Translations under genes and position numbers: made by a program
Shown here: positions 11,314-24,200 of the stretch, one piece after another
Position numbering within the stretch: position 1 is the first letter of the stretch
Layout: the number at the start of each line of letters is the position of its first letter
The notes under the pieces: generated by a model
Seen by the model: the letters and a program-made list of their open reading frames with translations, nothing else
Database searches by the model: none
What the model was told of the DNA's origin: nothing
Source of the DNA: Nissolia schottii
Taxonomy: Eukaryota; Streptophyta; Magnoliopsida; Fabales; Fabaceae
NCBI GenBank assembly: GCA_003254905.1
Contig: QANU01013744.1
Location: 1,304,438-1,368,437 of the forward strand
Direction of reading: 5' to 3'
DNA: 64,000 nt

Positions 11314-11635
11314 GAGGCTTTAAGAATCTTACATTTGATTTTGTTTTTCCTGATTATCCTCCTAAGCAAATATCTTGAATGAAAATAATTGTTGAGTTAT
11401 GCTCATTTAGATGACTTAAGTGCTATGAGATGATGCAGGAACACATGGTTTGCCTGATGAATGCTGGTTTGGTTTGTGCTGTGACTATTGAAACTTAGTT
11501 GGTGTTATGTTCAATAATGAGCTGTAATGATAATGAGATAAATGATATGTTGAATTGAGCATTGCACATATATATCTTTAAAGAAAATTCTTGAAATGGA
11601 TGGTTTAATAATTTTCTGATATCATGCAGGCCTCG

Positions 11636-12559
11636 TAGAAAACACAAGGCAAAGAAAGCCCCGCACATCAGAAGCCGAGACCTCCCAAGACTATGACCAC
11701 CATAAGTTCATATCCGCGGCGGCACAAGAATTGTATCTAAAGATCAGAAATCACACAATCCTCCCAAAGAGGATTATGAACTTGCCAGAGAACCAGTTCC
11801 TGGATTTCCAAGAGGAACTGGTTAGACGAACTAGGTGATTGTAGCTGAGCCTCGCAAGTCGTTTCATGCAGATCTTGTCCGCGAATTCTACGCTAACGCC
11901 TGCTCTTCAGCAGAGGCGTACAATGGGAGGTATTCAATTGTGCGAGGGGTGCAAGTCCCCTACGACAAAGAGGCCATCAACATCTTTCTTGGCGAACCAT
12001 GGGATGGGACAGAGCCATGTCAGTATCAGCTGCGAATGGATGAAAATGCTTTCGACAACGAGGAAGTACGACAGGCGCTCATTCTCCCAGGCGTCCCTCT
12101 TAGGGCAATCGACAGCACTGTAAAAAGGTTTTGTATGAGGCGATTGGCGGTGATTCGGACATCGTTCCTCCTCTGGAACGTGTGCCCAAATCCCCACATA
12201 TCCGACTTGTCGGCATACAAATGCCGCTTGCTGTGGACCATTCTCCAGTAACAAGCGGTAGATGTCGCCAATATTAAGTCCTCCTTCATTGCTGAAGCAG
12301 TAGAGAAGAAGGCCACTACTATGGTCTTACCGTCTCTCATCATCGCTCTCTGTATCTCCGAGGTGCTTATGATATGGAGGACACCACTCATGAGATAGAG
12401 CTTAAGGAGTTCAATGCAGTGTACATCAACACTCACTACATTGAACGACCATTGAGCTTCACATTGGAGAAGCTACATGTTCATCCATATCCACCAACTG
12501 AAGCAGCAGCAGACATACCAGCACCTCCACCACCAGCACTTAGTGATAGTTCAACCTGA
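11636..12559 (+). pseudogene. Athila-like 'putative plant transposon protein' (gag-like) ORF, broken
   Basis: A coding run begins about 11636 (TSEAETSQDYDHHKF, then ELYLKIRNHTILPKR), breaks frame near 11835, and continues to 12251 (VREFYANACSSAEAYNGRY, VRGVQVPYDKEAINIFLG). A further segment at 12374-12559 ends in PAPPPPALSDSST. The VREFYAN...VRG...INIFLG pattern is typical of the gag-like protein of plant Athila-type elements. At least one frameshift and a stop near 12251 disable it. Athila-like 3' sequence and an LTR occur downstream (17412-20362). The 5' LTR was not found. Confidence 0.7.
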
Positions 12560-15500
12560 TAGAAAAATAATAGCATCATCATGTCAGATTACTAGAATAG
12601 GACTTCATAATTTACCTGGATCCATGGTGGTTGATTGAAATCCTTGCAGCAATTTTCACGAACAAGAGAGCCGCTGTTGGAGGAGAACAGAGAGGAGAAA
12701 ACAGAGAAGAGAATGAAGAGTTTTATGTTCTATTCCAAAAGTCAGATTCCAACCTTATGCGGTTACCTTTTTACGTAGGGACTCTCTCATTTATTAGTTA
12801 ATGTTGGACTTAGCCCACCTATCATCAGCTAGCCCAAACACAAGAACACAATATTCTGACAATTAAGTTAATCTGGACAAATTACTAATTTATGCATGTC
12901 CACAAAATAATTATTCCAATATTTCAATAATTAAGCTGGGCAGGCTTAAATGGTATTCACAATAATATGAGGTCACAACGAACCTATAGAACAAACTCCC
13001 CTAACCCAAAAACATCAAAATGAGCCTCATTATGCCCTTAAATGTTGCTAGCCATTGATTAGGGGATCAACAACAACATGTTCTATAGTAACTTAATAGA
13101 CAAGAGTCTACCACAATACGCCATATATAAAACGAAAGGACGCGATAATATATGGCAAAAACCATAACACGTCATCCATATATATAAAACGAAAAGACAC
13201 AATAATATATGACAAAACATTATTTAGTCTTAAGACAATAATGACAATATATATTACTCCCACTAATCCAACATATTAAAACAAACACAAATTTTAATAT
13301 GCCAAGGAGTAACAAGTTTGGACATACACTCAATAACAATTAAGAACATAACACAATATAAAGTCTCTAACTCCGACTAAACAAAATTTTCAATATGCCG
13401 AGGAGTAACAATACAATCAAAGAGACTTAACAATGTTCTCAATTAAGGTTCTAAAATTGAAAGCGAAGATAGATCAAAAGTAGAGAAAATCATAAACCCA
13501 AATAATATCTGCACATGTATTAATGATTTTCTCATATTCAATTAATTGGGCAATTAATTGAACTAGAGCTCTTATATCATTGCAATCCCGCCGAAGGGTC
13601 TTGAAGCACAATATACAAGTCTCTAACTTGATAGAGAAAAATAATAATACTAATACTTAAAAATTACTTACAGTATATATAAACTATAATTAAATTATTT
13701 TTCTCTATCACACAATGATTATGTCAAATAATGTCACACCGAAGGGTATGTCCATTATTTACACAATCCAACAATATTCGCAATCCATTAAGAATAATAA
13801 TAACACCAATAATAATAACTTATTTAACAAGGATAAATTTCACCAAAAGTGAAAACAAAATTAATGAAATTTTCACATTTCTACAAAATTCTCAATGAAG
13901 CTCTTTCATGCAATGTAATTCCTTTGGGGAATATCAATATTATAGTGCATTGCAGAGTCTTCTCACAAGCATTATTCTAATATAATTCTCAGTATCACAA
14001 TAACAAAATTGAAATATTTATAGTGGATAAACACTCAGCCAAAAAAGGAGCACACAACATTATTTAATAAATGATAATTAGTGAACAAAGCTCCTTAAAA
14101 ACACAATGTGGCTAATAAAAAAAAGCATAGAGATATTGTCAAAATTAAAATAATTTCTCCATGAAAAATAATGTTTTACCCAAAAAGAATAGCATTTTGA
14201 CGACAGCAGAATTTTATTATAAGCAACGGAAGCATAAATAATTTCACAAATATTATAAATAGTATTTTATCACAATTGTCAAAGTGATATATACAATTTT
14301 CAAAATTCTAAACATGTTTTAAAGCATTTAATTAATCTGAAATTAACCTCAAATTTAATAGTGATTTATGCAATTCACACAATAATTCAACATTCTCCCA
14401 CTTGAATTGCATAAATCATAATATCAACATGTTATGAAAAACACTATTTCAGATTAACATGAGAGTCTATAAAATTGTCATGTTACACACATATATATGT
14501 GTACACATACATCACAACTCGTAAACCAACATTGCACTAAATCCAAAATTGCAATATCTCAAGAAACAAGAAATTTAATATACAATTTTATATTTGCAAA
14601 TAAGAATCAAAGTTATTCTGGTTCTTATAAATCATAAAATCTGAGAATAGACAAATTATGAGATACAATAAAAATTGCCATAAATTTCAACAAAATATTT
14701 TCCAACTCAAAATTCAATAAGATATCTCGTAATTTTATAACATTATTAAATTTGAAAACTCAAAACAAATAGTTCCAAAACACCAAAGTAAATAAAATTT
14801 AAAAAATATTATCTTAGAACTTGGAACATGATACAAATAAAATCCCAAATTCTCAAATATTTTTTTTAAAAAAAATTAATTACAAAAGTACATTTGATTA
14901 TAATTGGTCTCGCGAAGGCAAGCACACAATTATAAAAAATGTATGTTAGCAAAGCTTAGCTAATGGCAGATTACCATTCTTTTGAACGATAGCAAAGTTG
15001 GGTTATTTGAACTTTTCACAAAAATTGTTCTCAAAACAAACTTTACACGAATTCCATGTTAATTAATCCAAGTAACCGAAAAACAAAAGATACCCAAATT
15101 GAGATTTCTGTAGGGTTCATGGATAAGTAAATTTGATTTCCCAGTTCATATCAGACACCCAATCTCATAACACAGCCACAACATTAAGTTAAATTGGCTT
15201 TTATACCTATTGAAGGAATTTTGGGAATCAAACAATATAAACAATAATCTCAAATTTATATTCCCACAGAGAATGTTGAGCTTTCAACCATAACATTATA
15301 TCCTTAAAGCTAATATCGAGAGAATATTGAAAACCTTAGGGATATAATTAACCATTCACCAAGAATTATATTAACAAAAACAAACCGAAGGGTAAGTTTA
15401 TTATTAATATAAATCTTAATGCAACAATAGAAACAACAATATACAATAGAATGATGTCCTAACATAATCCCGCGAAGGCGAGTTCACAATTATGTAAGAC

Positions 15501-16790
15501 ATCCAACAGTCTTTTCCAAAAAATATTTTACCACAGTCCGTCTCGCGAAGGCGAGCTCTCAACCATGCAAAATATCCAATCATATTTATCAAGATATACC
15601 ATATCATAATTTCTCATAGAAATATTGCACAATATAATCAACAATAATAATTCTCAAGGTCAAGTGCAACAAGTACAAATATATACACATATAATATTCA
15701 AATAATTGAATAAACATATTGCTTGAGATAAACACATATATTATGATAATCTCATGCTAAAGTATTAGTGACATTAGATTCATGTATACATACATTCATA
15801 CATAGTATAATGAACAGAATCCATATATTTTACAAAGAGAGTCCCATAGTAATTTTGAATCCGTTCCACCAAAATGTTTTGACCCAATCTGATTTCAAAT
15901 AAAACTTTGTTTGAAAACAGGCTCATAAATGATCAAACAGCAAACCAAAATAAAGTAAGCCCAATCCCTTAAAACATGGCCAAAGCAACAAGAAAAAAAA
16001 AAAAAATAAAGACAGCAGCCCATATCATGGCATTAAAGGTCCATACAGCCAACCTTAACCAAATCAAGGCAAACAATAATTGCCCAAACAATAAACCTAT
16101 ATCCATTTTATGCCAGTCAAAAATATTCCTTCATCAAATTAGAATTTCATGACACATATTGGCCCATCGTGCAAAACAAAAATGGTTCATTGTCCTTATA
16201 ACATCAAATTTTGCCCAATTTCACTAATCAATCCTTATGGACCCATGCTGACTTAGTGGACCAACAACAACCTGACTTAGTGGGAAGCAATAGACGCATG
16301 TTGTATCCATAACTCAATGACATATATTAATAAATCAGAATCATGAACAACAATGGCAGTGGGCTAATATGGGCCCAAAAGAAGGGAAAAAACAACAAAA
16401 AGAGGAACCATCATCCCTGCACTCAATCAGCCCATATTCAATAACAGCCCAAATCCTCATTATAATGTCATAGGTTTCAGCAATAAAAAAAAATGAAACA
16501 AGAGCCCACATCACAAACAAGAGCCCAATACGGGTTCAAATTACCGTTTGAGCCAAAAACAAAAAATTAATGATAACAGCCCATATCACAAACAAGAGGC
16601 CCAATACACTTTAAACAGAATTTTTGAGCTAAAAACAACTAATAATAACAGCAGCCATTAGACAAAGAAGAGGAAACAGCAACCCGCAAGGAAACACGAA
16701 CAAGCAAATCAGCAATCCCAGTTTATATCAATTAATTTTGAAACCCAAAACAGCAATTCCTTAATTGCAGTAATAAATCACGGAAATCAC
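12560..16790 (-). other. AT-rich repeat-derived insertion without ORFs
   Basis: About 4.2 kb with almost no ORFs that appears to separate the two coding parts of the Athila-like element. A minus-strand AAGTGGGAGAA polypurine stretch followed by TGTTGAAT (14389-14404) resembles a Ty1/copia 3' LTR boundary, and a TATA-like box lies near 14010 on the minus strand, but no second LTR or pol was found. GC-rich islets 'tcgcgaaggcgag' recur near 14910, 15473 and 15545, with related 'ccgaagggt' islets near 13590, 13738 and 15386. Two ~35-bp palindromic 'ccatatata...tatatgg' units lie at 13120-13215. An imperfect ~75-bp duplication lies at 16500-16670. Boundaries are approximate. Confidence 0.45.
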
Positions 16791-17411
16791 GTGATTCTCT
16801 ACGGCATGCGCGACCTTGGCGGTGGCTGCCGCGAATCACGGCAGCGATCCTTGCGCGCATCACGGCAGCAAGACGCGGCACCATCAGCACGCGCAAACTG
16901 CTTGCGCAAATCGTGGCTGCGACTCGATGACGGTGGCGCCACCAGCACGACGGACCGAAGGCATCAGCGCAGGTTCATGCGCTGCCGCCTCCGCCGGAGC
17001 CTCAACGCGCCAGCAGCAAAACGCCTCCATAACAACGTGAACCCGCAACCGCAACCGTACGCCGTGCCACCCGCCGTGCACGCCTATCCAACATTGAGTG
17101 CGAGTTGGCCGCTTAGAGACTTCAGCATTGAGTAGCGGCTCTGCCATTCTGCTATCACGAGCTTGTACTCCAGCATATTCAGCATCTACGGCACCCATCC
17201 TAGATTTGTCGGGCACTCGCCTGCCGACTTCATGCACCAATACGCCTGGCTAGCGGACCAGCCACAGTCCAGCAGGGGGAGGCAACTACTACTGTAGCTA
17301 CAGGAGACACTGAGGTAGCCGTCGCCGGTGACACAGAAATTGCCGACAATGAGTCAGAGCATGGTGACACGGAGATAGCAGACAACGGGTCAGAAATCAA
17401 CAATTTTTGAG
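16791..17411 (+). pseudogene. GC-rich remnant, probable 3' end of the Athila-like gag ORF
   Basis: Base composition changes abruptly to GC-rich. On the plus strand one frame ends in an acidic repeat (GDTEVAVAGDTEIADN, then GDTEIADNGSEINNF) before a TGA near 17410; other frames are open upstream (16791-17135). Acid-rich tails are common at the C-terminus of Athila-type gag-like proteins. Stops between the frames show decay. The assignment comes mainly from position, between the gag-like ORF and Athila-type 3' spacer. Confidence 0.4.
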
Positions 17412-18850
17412 CGAAGAGGAAGCAGACAAAGACGGCAGCAAACCTTACATAACTCACTGACATTTTACATTTTGTGTCTTGCTGCCTGTCTTTTACTTTC
17501 AGTTTACTTTCCATTATTTACTTTCAGTTTTTAGTTTTCTTTATTTATTTTAGTCATTTTATATGATGGTAAGTATATATTGTCTAAATATTTTTCTCTT
17601 ATATATGTTTGATATATGTGTTTTGCTAAAGATTTTGTTTGCTACGAACATTACTCAAAATTGTGAAACTGGTTTGAAACTTTTTGTGAATAGGATAACA
17701 TGAACAATTTAAACAATTGGTTAATGGGATTTGTTAATCAAAAATATATAAACCAAGAAATAGATAAATGGCGTTTAATTAAGGATTGTTATAATTAGTT
17801 AAATGTACTATATTTTGTGCAAGCATTAGCATAATTTGAAGTTGTTTGATATCAAGGAAATTAACCCAAAGCCTGGAAAGGGAGTGTGACCTAAACACTG
17901 TAAGGAGAGAAATCACCATTGGTCACACAATTGAATTTATTTGAGTTTCTGATATTGTTCATTGCATGGAAAGATAGGAAATGATCAAGGCGCATTAGTT
18001 AGCTTAAACACTTAGCCACACAAATTTACCCTTAATAGGAAAATCTCTTGCCAACCCCCTTGAGCCTTAAAATTTTTTTTGAAATTTTTACCCAAGAAGG
18101 AAAATAATGATTTCCTTATTTTCTAAGTCAAGAGAGCAATTTCTAGGGAGTAAAAAGAAGTTTAAGTTGGGGGAGAAAGAAAGGTTTTCAGCTATCAATA
18201 AAAAGAAATGAAGCTGATTGGTGAAAAAACCTTGTGCTCAAAAAGAAAAATAAGAAAAACGAATTGAGAAAAAGGCACAAGAACTAAAAAGAGGAACAAG
18301 GGGAAGGTATTCAAGAAGGGTTACAAAGAGATAAAAAAGAGTAGAAATTGAGATGGAAAACTTTGTTTTACTGCTCTCTTGGTTAGAAGAAAATATTCTT
18401 ATCTATAAAAACCAAAATCCTTTGAAAGCCCAGCCACATTACAACCCTTGAAAGTCCTTCAGTGATCCTTGATTAACCATGCAATTGTTACAATGAATGA
18501 AACAGGTAACAAATCTGATCTGCTGTGATTCAATGGTTGACATTGAGTGAAACACTTGCCCTATCTGTCATTATTACAGATTGAGTGATTATTTGACAAT
18601 TTCCTTGATTGAAAAATAGTAGATTATATTGCCAAGTTGCATTCACAAACAATACTACATTCTATTTGCTATAATTATCCTTTTGTAGACATCATATATC
18701 TTGATTGGTGAAATATTTTTGAAACCATGATTTCATGTGATTAAGTTGCAAAACTAATTGTTCATTTGTCATCCTATATTTGAAAATCATTTTTTCCGGA
18801 AACCAGTACCTTTTGTTTGAGGGAAAACAAAGTCTTAAGTTGGGGGGAGT
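17412..18850 (+). mobile_element. 3' non-coding spacer of the Athila-like element
   Basis: The phrases 'cccccttgagcctt' (about 18054) and 'taagttggggg' (about 18838) are characteristic of the long non-coding region that precedes the 3' LTR in Athila-type gypsy elements. The purine tract 'aagttggggggag' abuts the LTR at 18851. No ORF is present. Confidence 0.6.
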
Positions 18851-20362
18851 TGATAAGTGCCAAATTGAAATGGTTTTAAAGAACTTAATTGGCACTTATC
18901 TACTTTGTTTTTATACGAACTTACAAATTTATTACCCGATTTGCACAACTTTTCAATAGATAGCTTATATATGGATAAATTATTAAACTTTGATAAAAAT
19001 TGCAAAAAAACAAGAAGGATTACAAAGAGAAAATACCATGCAATTGTTACAATGGACGAAAGAGGAAAAAAGAGTTTTCAGAACAGTCCGCTCAGCGGCA
19101 TCATCATATCACTCAGCAGTATACAACTGTGTCGCTCAGCGATTTTACCAACCCGCTGAGCTATTGTACTCGCCAAGCCACTTGCAGCCGCCATGATGGA
19201 CTTATCCGCCAGAAGATCATTAGGTTTCCTTTATTATGCTGTCAATTTCTTGCACAAACTTAACAAGTAAACCAACGTTATTTCAGGTGTTAAAACGACT
19301 AATAACCCTAACTCTATCTCTAGCAATTAGGTCTATCAGATGAATTGATTTAGTTCCAATGTTATGATGCCGTTCTTACGTGCAACCATGCAGTTTGAAA
19401 TCATGCTTTAGGTAGCTATTCTAAAACAAGCATTAAGTGTAAAATCGATTCATGCTAATCATGGCAAATGATAGATTCATAAATGCAAAAGTATATGTTC
19501 CCAACAACATATTTTTAAATCATGCTACAATAGTCATCAAATCCCAACAACAAGAGGATTAGAAATCCATCTTACAAGAGATAATCTTAGAAGCAAGGTG
19601 ATGGACGCTTACCATGACATGTTCTTACGCTATCATGACAACGACCGCCGTGCTTCCTTGATTACTCTTGGCTCCTTCACTAGCCTCCTCTTTGTTGCTA
19701 AACTAACCTAAGATTTGAAGTACAATTAAAATGAGAAAAGAATGAGTTTTGGGTTGTAAAAATGATGCCCTTAAGTGTGAGCCTCGGCCTCCTATTTATA
19801 GGCCAAAATCCACCAAATCCGCTCAGGGGCCTGGGTCCACCGCTGAGCGGCGCAGCTTCCTTCGCCGCCACGTTTTATCCTCTGCATGGCGGCTTTGCTC
19901 TGACGTTATCTGTCAGAGCCGCTGAGCGGACATTTGGTTGTGCTGAGCGGTTTAGGTCGGGGTGACTACAGGCTATCATGGTGGCTGCAAGTTGTCAGAG
20001 CAGCGATAACCTATGACAGCTGCAGGTCTTGTTTTGCGGCTGAGTTTCTTCAACTTGAAGGAATGATCGCTGAGCGGTCTTGGAAAACGTGCTGAGCGGT
20101 TTAGTTTTGTGTGGTCCGTTGAGTGGCATGTTTGTTACCGTTGAGCGGTGTCTTTCCTGCATTTGTCTTTTTGGTTCTTCTGTCCCCTTTGCCCTTTGCT
20201 TTATTCTTTGTGAGATTTTTCTTGATTGATATGCTTGTATCCATCTTTAGGAATATATTATAAATCCTACAAAAGTGAGGAATTTAGTCAGATAATTCTT
20301 TAAAACCTAAGTAAACAGGTGTCATTTTAGTTGTTGAATTTGTATAAATATGACACTTAACA
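18851..20362 (+). repeat. Athila-like 3' LTR with recurrent CCGCTCAGCGG motif
   Basis: A 1.5-kb LTR opens TGATAAGTGCC directly after the polypurine tract and closes 'gacacttaaca'; its ends are inverted relatives. The palindrome-like motif 'gctgagcgg' or its complement 'ccgctcagc' recurs about ten times between 19085 and 20150. The intermixed ORFs (18905-19263, 19762-19965) are not genes. Confidence 0.7.
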
Positions 20363-20850
20363 CAGTACTCCCTTTGTTATATACAAAGGAGATGGAGTAC
20401 CGTGTGGCACACTTAGGTGAGTACACAGTAATGTCTCTCATAACAGAAAGGAGAGAGAAAAGAAACAGCAATAAAAGATACGCGGTAAACCTGCATAACA
20501 ACTACAGCTATGATCTAATTCCATCAATCCATCTCTGCTTGCTTTATAATTTCATTACTTTGGGTAATCAAAACAGGCTACCCAAATTTTTTGAAATTGA
20601 AAAATATCAAAGATGATGCAAATGAGCAAAATAGAAGTCAGAACATTATTAATGACTAAGCATTTTTTTTGTGAGATTAGTCTTCAGGTTTTTACATTTA
20701 GCATTATTGGCAGTTTTTTTTTCCCTTTACAGCAAATAATTTTAATTTCCAAAAAATATGTTAATGACTTACGAAGAAAATAAGCAACAACAAAATCAAC
20801 TTAAATGTATAATGAAAGGTGGATTCTTTAGTGTCTCAAGGGGCACCATA
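20363..20850 (-). other. 3' flank of TNL-A, paralogous to the TNL-D 3' flank
   Basis: About 20540-20650 matches 47370-47480: 'tttgggtaatca', 'gctgcccata' or 'gctacccaaa', and 'caaagatgatg' in the same order. The rest of this stretch is unique AT-rich sequence. It is probably TNL 3' UTR or immediate downstream DNA. Confidence 0.5.
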
Positions 20851-20854
20851 TCCC

Positions 20855-21185
20855 CACTTCAAAAAAAATATATAATTTATCACTGTATCAACTTAAAAAT
20901 TGTCAAATAATCATAAAAATGTTCATAATGACACTTTACTTTATCTTTGGTTACATAGTTTCTCCAATTTTTATTTTCGAAAATTGAATCCTTAAATTTG
21001 AACTAAAAATAAATGGAAGAACCCCTAAACAACCATGTAATTTGGGAATTTGATATTTGAAAATAAAAATTAGAGAAATTATGTAACCAAACATAAATTA
21101 AGATGTTATTATAAATATTCTTAGAATTATTTAGCAAATTTTAACTTGATAGAATGCTAAATTGTATTTTTTAAAGTGAGAATTC
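20855..21185. mobile_element. Foldback MITE immediately 3' of TNL-A
   Basis: The left arm (about 20855-20990) and right arm (about 21050-21185) are inverted copies: 'tttggttacatagtttctcc' on the left is matched by the complement of 'gagaaattatgtaaccaaa' on the right, followed by matching 'aatttttatttt' tracts and outward to 'actt'/'aagt' ends. Only about 50 bp separates the arms. No coding capacity. It lies about 40 bp beyond the TNL-A stop codon, so TNL-A transcripts may contain it. Confidence 0.72.
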
Positions 21186-21221
21186 ACCATAGTAAAATTG
21201 GCTTCCATACCGGCAAAGAAA

Positions 21222-24200
21222 TCATAGATGCGAAAATCTTTCACTTAGATCCTGAACTGGATTGTTTATGTCATTGCTTTCATTCTGAACCTGTTCTTGA
21301 CCATGAATGCCATTGCTTTTGTTCTCATCAGAATTAGACACTTCACTTGTCTTTGAGGTTGCTCTATATTGTGCCACCAGCTCTCCCGGTAACACCGACC
21401 CCAAATCAAACTCTAACTCCTTACTCAAGTTCAATCCTAACTCCCACATGAGCTCAAAATCCAGGTCCAAATCCAACAAAAAACAGGGCAAATCTGAGTC
21501 AAAAATTGGGAGCACCCCACACTCTTTGGTACTAATGTTCAGCACATCACGTTCCCCCAAAGCATTTGTAACATAGAACTCAACATTAACCTCTTGTTTA
21601 TGGCTTGCAACCGCGACATCAAGATGAAGAGCATCATACCATATATAAACATGATCATCATTCAACTCACTAATAGCTTTGTACCAGCAAGTAGTGTACC
21701 GCAGCCTTGTACCATCAGGATTATCGAACTGACAAAAGATTTTAGCACCGTTCTTCTTTATCTGATCACTCGGAGAAAGAACAACACAGTAAACCAACCC
21801 CAACATATTGGAGTAGGAAGGAAGATCAATAGTGAATGAGGATTTGGTGGTTCGGTATGTGAACTGCTCTGGGACACTACTTCCCGGTGAACAAACCTTC
21901 ACAAAGTTGTAGTTATGGCGCGTGTATTTATCGGAACCGACAAGCACATTGTGGAATACTGCACTCTTTGCTGATAACACTGCACCTTTCATGATACGGT
22001 GGAGTGAAGTTCCATCTAGTGACATACAGTTCTGAAAAGAGATATACTTCTTCTTCCCTTCCATCACTGTTGCAAAATTATTTAAAGTGGATATTGTCAC
22101 CAAGGATGTGCAATTATCTACATGGAAATCTTTGATATGTATTGGAAGCTCTGGTAGATGCTTGAGATTTGTGCAACTCTCCAAGGACAGATTTTCTAGC
22201 TCTAATAGATGCTTGATGCTTGAAGGCAAGGTCTCTACGCCGCTTCCATCTAGTCTTAGCTTGCGTAATTTGCATAAGATGCTGATGTTGTCAGGAAGTT
22301 CAGACAGGTTATGACAATCCTTCAAATGTAGTAATTTTAGAGACCTTAAGCCATCAAATAAGGCATGTAACTTCTGCTTGTCAAGTAATATTCGTCCACA
22401 ATTAGAAATTCTGAGCTCCTCAAGATGTTTTAGCTGCGATAACTCATTTGGAATATTCTGAAGTAGTGTCAAACCCTCTAGAGTGAGCCGCCTAAGCTTG
22501 CTTGAGCTTCCAATTGATGAATTCAATTCTTCTATTGCTGCATTGTTTAAATCCAGACGTTCCATCGCATCGGACGAAATTGAGAATTCCTTCAGACTTG
22601 TGCATCCCTTGACACTGACCTTCTTGAGAGATTTTAATCCGTTCTCACCACTTTTCAATCTAATAAGTTTCTTGCAGCCATGTAGTGTCAAGGTTTCAAG
22701 TGTCTCGAGGGACAAAATAGATGGATGAAGCTCATCCAAGCTCTCGCAACCAGAAAGATTCAGCCATTTAAGGTTTTTCGCCTTGGACAGATCTGGGAGA
22801 TTCTTCAAGTCTTTGCAATTGCTTAAATCAATTCTCTCTAAATTCCCAACATTCTGCAACAATTCAAAAGCAAACTATGACAAATTATCCTCTCTAAGCC
22901 AAAAAAAAAAAAAAGTAAGATAAAACATTAATTTCGCTTCGAATGGCCTTCTACCTTTGCCCGATGCCAAAGTTTTGTGATGTGGCTGTGCGGCATGCAA
23001 ATCTCAACAAGCCACTTGGTACAAAATGTTTCTGGGAGAGACTTCAAACTGTATCCATGCCACTCAAAGTACCTCAACTTTCCAAAAAACTTATTAAGGG
23101 ATTTAGGATAGTACATGTTACCTGATTTCTCACCGGAGGGGATATACAATTTCAGAAATCTTATATGAGTTAGCTTCTTGAATGCCTCATCGTTCAACTC
23201 TAAATCGTCAACTTGAGACAAATCTAACTTTATTCCTTTGACTTTGTTACTCTCCTGTTAAAACAAGAAAGTAAGAAAATAATATGTGTCAAATTTATCA
23301 AAAATATTTTCATCTAAAATTAATCAAAAATATTTTCACGCCATTTTTTTTTTTATAAAAAAAGATAGTTTCAAACTCACCAAAGTACCAAAAATATGGG
23401 TTAAGGGGCAAAGGCCAAAATCCAAGAGAACAAAAAGAATGCCACAAGATAAAAATATATTTTTTTTTTAGGTTGCCTGCCCGGTATCCAAGACTTAGTC
23501 TTAACTAATCTGGGTCGACCTAGGAGATAAAAAATATATTTGTATCAGATACACCAAGATACACCATAAACACACAAAAGCAATAAAGAATCCCCCAAAC
23601 AATTTCAAGATCCCGATATAATCACCAAAAAGACTTGAAGGATAAAATATAGTTGGGGATTAGTATTGTAACTAATTGACCAAGGAGAAAAATGGAACAC
23701 AAAATTGGCCAGGGAGAAGAAAATATTGACATACACACACATACGAAACGCGGCGGAGTTAGGTGGTGCGCGTGTTTGGTAAGGTCAAACTCCACATTAA
23801 TATCCCAATATCTTAACTATTTACTCATAAACCAAGTTCATATATAAAGAATTCTCACAAGCCTACATCAAACAATTAATGTGAGATTTTGACTTTAGCC
23901 AAAAACACATAAAAACAATGTTTGAAATACTCTGGAGACCCATAAATACAACATATCTAAAGTGAGTGTATTGTTTCCTTACCTCATCATGTTGAAGCAC
24001 ATCAGAAACTTCTTCAACGTCCCTCAATCGACTTTTGTATAATTCAGGATCCTTTACGCGGACTATATTTAAGCCCATATCTTGTAATAAGTCATGCATT
24101 TGTATTCTCTTGCCATTTGGAATAGTTATAAGAGCTTTATCTTCCAGGCGCTTTAATCCACTTGTAGCGGAGAAACCACAAGCATTTAGTATCCTTTCCA

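Noticed and set aside
16791..17240. Two overlapping ORFs on opposite strands (114 and 118 codons)
   Set aside because: GC-rich composition keeps both strands open. Alanine/arginine-rich translations have no domain and lie in transposon sequence.
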